A stretch of DNA of 64,000 nucleotides from Diphasiastrum complanatum (taxonomy: Eukaryota > Streptophyta > Lycopodiopsida > Lycopodiales > Lycopodiaceae): positions 56,277,628-56,341,627 of the forward strand of contig CM055100.1 of assembly GCA_029204225.1 (NCBI GenBank). The letters run 5' to 3'. Position numbers and translations under genes: made by a program. The notes under the pieces were generated by a model. That model saw nothing but the letters and a program-made list of their open reading frames with translations, ran no database searches and was not told the origin of the DNA. Shown here one piece after another: positions 57,150-64,000 of this stretch; position 1 is the first letter of the stretch; each line of letters starts with the position of its first letter.

Positions 57150-57849
57150 TGTGAAAGTAATGTCCTTTAGGACCACAAATGGATCTACAAAAGATCCACA
57201 AGAGTGATTGGATGCTTGCTTAACAATCTATCAAAAAACTAGACACAAAAAAGTTGATCTAGATTGGCAATTTGACAAACAACAAGCATTAACAATCAAA
57301 AGCATTGATAAACATTGAAATCTGAGCCCACACGTGTGTAATACAGGCTGTAGTACGTCCTTAAACCTGAGAAACAAGTAGAAACTGATTTGGTTTCATT
57401 TGGATCACAAAAACTCAATGTACATAGTGAACTAGCTTGAGATTGCCAATGAGCTCCAAAAATTTTCTATCTTCTCACTATGGGAGCTTGGAATACATAG
57501 CAAATTCGACTTCCTTATTGAAGTTAGGTGGATTTCTAGCATGTAATAAGGAAGTTAACTCACCCTTCTTGCCCTAAAATGAAACCCTAGCCTAGATCCT
57601 AGAGTTATGCTTGGTAGGTAGCTAGTTGGTTAAATTTTCACCTTACTCTTAGGTGTAGGTCCTATAAAGTAGAGATGACACCAAATAGACATGACCAACT
57701 CTCTTGACTTGACCTAACCTATATTAGGAGTGGGTTGCCACGTGTCATCTTTGCATTACATGTGTGGAACCCAATTATACACAATATCTACAAAGTTCTA
57801 CATAGTTTTTGATCAAGCTAGATTTGCCAATTTTTGGCAATTCTTCACA
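57150..57849 (-). repeat. Copia-3 5' LTR
   Basis: 700 bp, the pair of 54355-55055. It contains the CACACGTGTG palindrome near 57331. Confidence 0.93.
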
Positions 57850-58019
57850 ATCATATGTTTTGAGGACCAAACATTTTTGCTTAAATAGAATATAAAGAAA
57901 CGACTATTGTTCTTAATTTTGTGGTAAAAAACAACTTGTTGGACAAGAGAGATCATGATATGCCATGACACATGAGCTAGCATATGACATTAAAAGCCCT
58001 CAAAATCATGCACACCCAC

Positions 58020-58189
<170 letters not shown>

Positions 58190-58464
58190 TCATACTCACA
58201 CACATCCTACCTGTGCGAGAACAAAAGATGAGAGGAAAAAATGGCATCATGTAGAACCAAAATCTAGGCTGATGCACTCTATATCATTCTCATGTGTAGC
58301 TGATAATAGAGAAGCAATGCATCACACAGTACAGCAAATTGGGCTATTGCACTATCTTCACCACGAACTCTGTTGTGCATGTGATCAGAGAGAAATGAAA
58401 ATAGACAAACATTGGCATCACAAAGTAGCAAAATCAGGGTTATGTAGACTTTACTCATGAATAA

Positions 58465-58739
58465 TGTAGCCCAACTTTTGGTGCTATGTGATGCCACTGT
58501 GATTACTAATGATTATATGATTGAATGTAGGTCTGGTGTATAGTACTCAGATTGTGGGAGGCCGTACTTTCACACGTGTGAAGTCTTCTTCAAGGATTTG
58601 GGCCATTTAGTGAGGTTCAAGCACAAAATTTTTGATGGATTTTGATGGTTCAACTTGTGCTAATCTTATGAAATCATAATCTATTGTTTCCCTCATCATT
58701 TCAAGTGTTTTAGGATCCTTATTTGCTGTGATTTTTACA
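58465..58739 (+). repeat. Copia-4 5' LTR end (left limit uncertain)
   Basis: It ends ..GTGATTTTTACA, followed immediately by a primer site. TGTAGCCC at 58465 is a possible start. A TTTCACACGTGTGAAG palindrome is at about 58570. Confidence 0.45.
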
Positions 58740-58752
58740 TGGTATCAGAGCC
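58740..58752 (+). promoter_or_regulatory. Primer-binding site (Copia-4)
   Basis: TGGTATCAGAGCC abuts the LTR end; tRNA-iMet type. Confidence 0.9.
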
Positions 58753-59549
58753 TAAAGGCTGAAATGAGCTAAATCCTTGGTTTTCATTCAATTTGATTAC
58801 AATGTTCGATCTGAATCTTGTGTAGATTGGATCTTAGCATCTAGTATTGATTCTAGAACTCAAAGTGAGTAAAATACATTGGAGATTGGTGCTGTGTGAC
58901 TTCATTTGCAGGTGTTTAGGTGTCTAAAACCAGAGGCAAAGTTGAATTCAATTCACATTACCAAGATAGCAAGTTTTGCTTGCTCCAAGCATTGATTTCT
59001 AAGCGAGTTTTGGAGGCGATTTCATATAGGAGGCTTTCTAGAATTCAAGGAGAGGGAAGATCAGATTTTTGGGGACTCTTCAAGGCTGTTCTAAGGTGTA
59101 GTGGACACCTCCTAAAGTGATTTAGGTTCAGTCCAACCATTCTTGACTTATGCACCAAATTAGATCAATTTTTCATCAATTTTGATCATTTTTTGCTTGT
59201 GATTGGATAGTAGATTGTGTTGCATCATCATTAAGTTCCATTTAGATCTTTTACAAGTGATTTTGGAAGTATATTAGGTTGCTGAAATTCACTCTTGATC
59301 AGATCATTTGGAAGCTTTAATGTTCTTTATAGAAAGAGGGGCAATTCTACTAGTATTGTCTACTTCAATCAAGCAAGTGCATTGTTTCTAGTATTCTATG
59401 ATTTGATTTTGTTAGAGATCATTCTTAGATCTTTATAGGAAGTCTATTACTAATCTTTTCAGGTCCCTAAGAAGTGGGATAAGGTAGATCTTCAATCAAA
59501 TCAATAGAAGCAACCTTCATTTGTGTCAAGTCCTTGATTAGGAGACTAG

Positions 59550-60305
59550 ATGGCATCTATAAATGCATATCTTTTGGATACTAATGAAAGGCTCAACAAA
59601 ACTAGCTATTCCATATGGAAAGTTAGAATGGAATCCATCATGATCATACAAGATCTGATGGAAATTGTAAATGGTAAGGAGGGTGAACCTATTCATCCTC
59701 AAGAAAAAGCCAAATACATCAAGAGGTGCAATGTTGCACTACATTGCATAAAAATGAATGTTGCAAATGAGCTCTTAAGAGAGGTAGGAGATTGCACTTC
59801 GGCTCAAGATGTTTGGGAGACTTTGCAAAAGGTCTATGAATCCAAGAACCAAACTAGAATGTTAGCTTTGAAGTCAAATCTATAGAAGCTATCAAAAGAA
59901 AGGAGAGAGTGCACATACTTTTGTCCTAAGAGTAAAGGAATTGAACAAAGAGCTAGCCTTCATAGGTGATCCTATCAAGGATGAAGAGCTTGTTCAACTC
60001 ATATTGAATGGACTAAGCTTTGAATTTGACAATTTGGTTCAGGGATATGCAATTATGGGTAAGCTACCCATACTTGAAGAACTCCAAGGCACACTCATGG
60101 CCGAGGAATCAAGAAGGAGCCAAATGCAAGAGAGGATGGATAGGCTTTCCATCCAAGGTGGAGATGACCAAGCTCTCTTCACCAAAGGAAAAGGCAAGTC
60201 CAAAGGCAAAGGATCAACATTCAAGAAGCCTACAAAGCTTGAGGATCAAGAAGGACCTCAAAGGCATCTCCATCAACCACCAAAGTCAAGAAGGACAAAT
60301 CAAAG
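59550..60305 (+). pseudogene. Copia-4 gag
   Basis: MASINAYLLDTNERLNKTSY starts a copia gag, with SIWKVRMESIMIIQDLMEIV, NVALHCIKMNVANELLREVG and ESKNQTRMLALKSNL. A one-base shift near 59880 creates a stop; the next frame continues VLRVKELNKELAFIGDPIKD, EELVQLILNGLSFEFDNLVQ. The basic Lys-rich tail (KGKGKSKGKGSTFKKPTKLE) precedes another shift before the zinc knuckle. Confidence 0.88.
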
Positions 60306-61801
60306 GTGAAGTGCTACTATTGTAGCAAGATGGGGCAGTATGCCTCAGAATGCTTCAAGAGGAAGCAATATCAAAGCCAAGCCAACATGAGAAAAGAGGA
60401 GGAGGAGGAGAGTTCACATGAGGACTCTCTCATGATGTCCATATTTTCTTCAACAAGCTTCAAAGGAGAAGATCCTTGGTGGATTGACTCGGGTGCTAGT
60501 TCACACATGACTAGTAAAAGGGAGTTTTTCTCTTCTCTCTTATCTTATGATGGACCTATAAAGTCTATCTATACAGCAAATGATGAAGCTTGTAATATTG
60601 AAGGAGTTGGTAGCATTCTCCTTTGCTTAGGATCTTCCAAATAGATCAACATAGAAGGTGTTTTGTACATTCCTACAATAACAAAGAATCTACTAAGTGT
60701 TGGCCAAATGGTAGACAATGGTTTCAATGTTGACTTTTCTTCAAATAAATGTTTCATCAAGAAGAAGGGTAAGATAGTGGCTAAGGGCACTAGACTTGGC
60801 AAACTTTATAAGTTGGATGCATTTGTGGATACTAATGTTGTCATGTTGGCCGAGAAGAGCAAGATATCTACCTTTACTTTATGGCACAAAAGACTTGGAC
60901 ATGTCAACTCGGGTTCCATGGAGGCTATGATCAAGGAGGAGTATGCTTTAGGCCTACCAAGGTTTATTGGGAAGGAAGACAAGGTTTGTGAAGCTTGTGC
61001 CTTATCCAAGGCACATAAGAAGGTGTTTCCTAAATCCATCACAAAGTCATCTCATCCTCTTGAACTCATACACTCGGATGTGCACATTGCTAGCACCAAA
61101 TCTAATGGGGGTTCATCCATGTTTTTAACCTTCATTGATGACTACTCAAGATATTGTTGGGTGTTCTTACTTTCCTTCAAGTCTCAAGTATTTGATACTT
61201 TTGTAAAGTTCAAGCTGTTTGTGGAAAAGCATCATAATCATAGCATCAAGATTCTTAGAAGTGACAATGGTGGAGAATTCATCTCCAATGAGTTCAAGGC
61301 CTTTTGTGAGGAGGAAGGGATTAAGAAAGAGACTTCTTGTCCTTACACTCCTCAACAAAATGGAGTTGTTGAAAGAAGGAATAGAACATTATGTGAATGT
61401 TCTAAGGCTTTAAGATTAGATGCTTGTTTGCCCAAATCCTTTTGGGGTGAGTCTCTTGTATGTGCAAACTACTTGATGAATAGGGTGTCTTGCAAAGCAA
61501 TTGAAGGCAAAACTCCTTATGAGATGTTTCATGGAAAGAAACCCAATCTTAATCACTTGAAAGTTTTTGGTGTATATGTTATGTGCATGTGCCATTGGAA
61601 ACAAGAACCAAGGAGGATCCATCTTCCACAAGAGGGATCATGCTTGGATATGCAAGCTCAAGCAAGGGCTACAAATTCTATCTCCCATCCTTGAACAAAT
61701 TTGTTGTTTCAAGGGATGTCATCTTTGATGAACATCATATGCATATGCTTGAAGAAGGCTCAAGTGCTCCAACAATCAAGAAGAAGATGGCCGAGGAGCA
61801 A
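60306..61801 (+). pseudogene. Copia-4 zinc knuckle, protease and integrase
   Basis: The knuckle CYYCSKMGQYASEC has Gln where the zinc-binding His should be. The protease DPWWIDSGASSHMTSKREFF is intact. A single TAG at 60642 interrupts the frame, which continues as GVLYVPTITKNLLSVGQM. Pre-integrase: LWHKRLGHVNSGSME, CEACALSKAHK. Integrase: IHSDVH, FLTFIDDYSRYCWVF, LRSDNGGEFISNEF and PYTPQQNGVVERRNRTL, so the D, D, E residues are all present. A frameshift at about 61583 precedes GIMLGYASSSKGYKFYLPSL, VVSRDVIFDEHHM. Coding ends at the Gypsy-2 junction 61801. Confidence 0.9.
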
Positions 61802-62722
61802 TGTAGCGCCGGCGCCTCAAAGGGCGCTGGGACTTGAGCGGTTTCCCCAACACGCGCTTAAGTCTAACATTCATCCATCATGCACTTACGTAAAAGCCAA
61901 CTCAGAAATCGTAACAAGCTTAACCATTCAGACTTAAGAAAACTGGAATCCCAACCAACCCGAAAGCCCACTCAGAATCCGTCCCCAAAAGGTAACCAAA
62001 GGCAAAGACAAGCCACACATGAAACCCAAGGCATAGTGGTCGCCAAACTGACCAATTGGCATAGCGGCAAGCCCCATGTCGATGACAGGGACCCTTAGGC
62101 GCCAGCGACGCAAAAAGGTTGTAGTAAGGGTCCTTCCACTTGGACCAGTCCCGGAGGCGAAACCGAAATGGTAATCATCCCCAAGGATCAACTTTATTAG
62201 ATTTGGAAGAGGTTACATTCATACATAGACTGACCGGTCTCGGGGCCACCAACACGTGCTGGGCATTGTGCCTGGCTCGTGCTGGTAAAGGGATCTGAGA
62301 CCTGGCGACTGGATTCCTGGCGCTGGTTGAGCTGCCCAAGTTTCTGTCTGCCGGACTCCCCCTATAGTTCTGCTGTGATTCGGCGCACCCCCTCTGGTTT
62401 GAAACATAGTGCTTTCTGGTAAAGCACGCTTTTTAGGACTTAGTTTTTATTTTGCTGATTAAGCCTGGCAAGCCTGGCAGAATCAGTCTGGCTCCCGGAC
62501 ATGGGTCCCGGGAGCCGTCCCGGCGGCCGAATCAACCTGCTTTCCTGACTAGGCCATGACTCGAGCTCCAGAGCTAGCTCATGACTTTGTGACTACTTGA
62601 CTGGCTCACCACAGGTCGGAGGCTCAGTCCTTGACATTCTAACTTGCTCTGGGACCTTAGGGAGTGTCACCCCTTTGAGTCTTACAGGGCACGCTGGGTG
62701 CACCCAAGTCAGCTTTACAACA
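61802..62722 (-). repeat. Gypsy-2 3' LTR (921 bp)
   Basis: On the minus strand it runs TGTTGTAAAGCTG to GGCGCTACA and follows a polypurine tract (GAGGGGAGGA, 62723-62732). It is more GC-rich than the surroundings, with CGCCGGCGCC near its left end. Confidence 0.75.
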
Positions 62723-62732
62723 TCCTCCCCTC

Positions 62733-63091
62733 GTTTGAGAAAGCTGATGTCCTCATCAGGGCCAAACTAGAACCTAAGACTCATGGCACGGGCTTAATTC
62801 ACCGGCCAGACTTTAGTCACATATACAAGGGCACGGGCTTGATTCACCGGCCAAAGGAAACCAACTGTAAAGCAGAGCAATGATATTGTGTTTTACACCC
62901 AGCACAGGAAAAGTGTGGATCTAGTTCACTTACGTAAAACCTGTGTGAAGCTGCTGCACTTAGAGACATCAAACTGAAGCTCACTCCTCAATGAGAAATG
63001 CGGCTTACTTTATTAGCATGAAAGAAAAAGGTACTCACGGCTCCCTTAAGCCTCAGATATGTCGTTGTCGTCGCACATCTGGATGAGTCCC
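62733..63091 (-). other. Gypsy-2 3' untranslated part with a direct repeat
   Basis: No pol domain is recognisable. A 29-bp direct repeat (GGCACGGGCTTRATTCACCGGCCA) occurs at about 62784-62811 and 62830-62855. Minus-strand coding may end at 63053 (DDNDISEA, stop). Confidence 0.5.
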
Positions 63092-63547
63092 CTAGGACTC
63101 TAGATATTTCGTTTGGTCGTCCAGGTTGAGCTCCTTGAGCTCTGCATCGGCACTTAGATTCACCTTTGACGTAGAAACTGCAGGCAATGTTGGCTCCATT
63201 TGACCTCGCGTCAACTGGTTTGTCACTGTTGGATGTCTTTCATTAAAAAGATGAGTTTTCGCTTGGTCACACAAGGTGAGCTCCTTGAGCTCTGCATCGG
63301 CACTTGAATTCACCTTTGATGTAGAGACTATAGGCAATTTTGGCTCCATTTGTTCCCGTGCCAGCTGGTCTGTCACTGTTGGTTGTCCTTCGTTAAATAG
63401 GTGAATGAGATTGGGAGGAATGGTTGGCTCAGGTTCATTTGTGTCGTTCTTTTCTAGTTGGTCCCCTGGCACAGCTCTAACGACACAAGGTCTCCTGCCA
63501 TTATATAATAACACAAGGTTAACCCCTTTTGCCAAGAAGGCCACCAC
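63092..63547 (-). pseudogene. Gypsy-2 linker with 150-bp tandem duplication
   Basis: The frame continues from the protease after a shift (NLVLLYNGRRPCVVRAVPGD). It then contains two copies of a 50-residue unit, HLFNEGQPTVTDQLAREQME..ELKELTLCDQAK and HLFNERHPTVTNQLTRGQME..ELKELNLDDQTK, encoded by 150-bp tandem repeats at about 63108-63257 and 63258-63407. It stops at 63092. In intact gypsy elements RT would follow here. Confidence 0.7.
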
Positions 63548-63554
63548 ATGTTCG

Positions 63555-63995
63555 TTAAACCAACCTTAATCCCAAAATAGCGTCGAAGGCATCCATCTTC
63601 AAGATTGTGAACGTTAGTCGATTCTTCCAGGCTCCCAGAGAGATTGGTAAGTTGGTTGCCAATCTACAAGTGGTCATTGTACCTTTCGCGGTCTCCACAC
63701 AAATAGGAGTCACATTTTCTTCACATTGGATGTCCAATTCTCCTGTCAATTTTTCTGACAAGTAGTTATGAGACGCCCCCAGGTCTACCATGAAGTAAAT
63801 GATCCTGCCTTGAATACAGCCTTTCAGGTACAATAACTTGGATCCTCTCGCAGGAGTCGCCATAAGATGTTCACGATAAGCCGCAAGTGCCCCTATCTGT
63901 TGCAAGGCATTCAGGTCAGACTCCGTCAAATCCGTTTCTGGGTCCTCTTCATCATCTTGTTCACCATCTTCTTGATCAAATGCCTCTCTCTCCAT
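63555..63995 (-). pseudogene. Gypsy-2 protease (RVP_2 type)
   Basis: The frame has an acidic stretch (EDGEQDDEEDPETDLTESDL), then LYLKGCIQGRIIYFMVDLGA, SHNYLSEKL and FTILKMDAFDAILGLRLV. The active site DSGA is DLGA, with Ser replaced by Leu. ILGxDWL is altered to ILGLRLV at the frame break near 63552. The upstream gag lies beyond the window edge. Confidence 0.8.
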
Positions 63996-64000
63996 CCTAT

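Larger units (their letters stand above)
54355..57849 (-). mobile_element. Copia-3: gag-protease-only copia element
   Basis: LTRs of 701 and 700 bp (54355-55055, 57150-57849) run TGTGAAGAATTGCC to ACTTTCACA on the minus strand. They are flanked by a perfect target duplication ATCAT (54350-54354, 57850-57854). A primer site follows the 5' LTR. The 2.1-kb interior codes only for gag and protease; the sequence joins the 3' LTR directly after the protease, without pre-integrase, integrase, RT or RNase H. The LTRs differ at roughly 25 of 700 positions by eye. It depends on other elements for movement. Confidence 0.93.
58740..61801 (+). mobile_element. Copia-4 internal region, interrupted by Gypsy-2
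   Basis: Primer site, an 800-bp leader, gag, protease, pre-integrase and integrase follow in copia order. At 61801 a Gypsy-2 LTR interrupts the sequence and the remainder (RT, RNase H, 3' LTR) lies outside the window, if it exists. It belongs to the same lineage as Copia-3 and the element at 25.9-28.7 kb. Confidence 0.85.
61802..64000 (-). mobile_element. Gypsy-2: Ty3/gypsy element inserted in Copia-4, runs off the right edge
   Basis: Its 3' LTR (61802-62722) breaks the Copia-4 integrase region. The interior on the minus strand shows protease, a linker and then, without RT, RNase H or integrase, the 3' untranslated part and polypurine tract. It is therefore an internally deleted derivative. 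The 5' LTR is outside the window; a possible 5-bp target copy is AGCAA at 61797-61801. Confidence 0.75.

Noticed and set aside
62644-62883. Plus-strand ORF of 79 codons across the Gypsy-2 LTR border
   Set aside because: It spans the LTR start and polypurine tract of a minus-strand element and contains a DNA direct repeat; no protein family fits.

Overview
The window reads as nuclear DNA of a land plant with a large, repeat-rich genome. Two host genes are recognisable. One is the 3' part of an SNF4/KIN-beta-gamma gene at the left edge, seen as two coding exons on the minus strand. The other is a complete Lhcb2-type (type II) chlorophyll a/b-binding protein gene with one intron at 20.4-21.6 kb, also minus. 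Nearly everything else is transposon sequence, mainly Ty1/copia and Ty3/gypsy, with LINE fragments and long CT/GA microsatellites. Lhcb2 and SNF4 establish a vascular-type land plant. Long introns, copia dominance and long (CT)n runs suggest a fern or another large-genome lineage, but that placement is a guess.

Layout. 0-3.3 kb: SNF4 exons, a LINE reverse-transcriptase relic and a copia RNase H relic. 4.05-10.42 kb: Copia-1, a full-length decayed copia with a 5-bp target duplication, lying in older copia debris whose 3' LTR follows at 10.8-11.4 kb. 11.4-17.9 kb: gypsy RNase H piece, LTR, LINE RT, microsatellites, tandem repeats, a promoter-like G-box/TATA pair and a gypsy gag relic. 18.3-19.1 kb: minus copia 3' end. 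20.4-22.1 kb: Lhcb2 and its promoter. 23.5-28.7 kb: a mosaic of copia pieces on alternating strands. 28.7-34.4 kb: a gypsy element with a tRNA-Asp-type primer site. 34.5-37.8 kb: an unrecognised minus-strand gene followed by an LTR-like segment. 38.1-38.9 kb: copia 3' end and an RT fragment. 38.9-46.6 kb: Copia-2, whose two LTRs each carry a different later insertion (a solo LTR on the left; a 668-bp miniature LTR element, a TRIM with 49 bp between its LTRs, on the right). 46.6-48.1 kb: a chimeric copia RT/RNase H piece fused to the Copia-2 primer site. 48.4-51.9 kb: LTR-like segment with a (GA)n run, copia RNase H relic, and copia LTR plus gag. 51.9-54.3 kb: AT-rich, no gene. 54.36-57.85 kb: Copia-3, a two-LTR element with intact target duplication that keeps only gag and protease. 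58.0-58.2 kb: (CT)n(CA)n. 58.7-61.8 kb: Copia-4, interrupted by Gypsy-2 (minus), which runs off the right edge.

The coherent story is retrotransposon turnover: nested insertions, internal deletions at short homologies, template-switch-like chimeras and non-autonomous derivatives (TRIM, gag-protease element). I saw no CRISPR array, bacterial-type operon, tRNA or rRNA gene. The best candidates for something undescribed are the TRIM, the gag-protease mini-copia, and the unidentified minus-strand gene at 35.7-37.5 kb.
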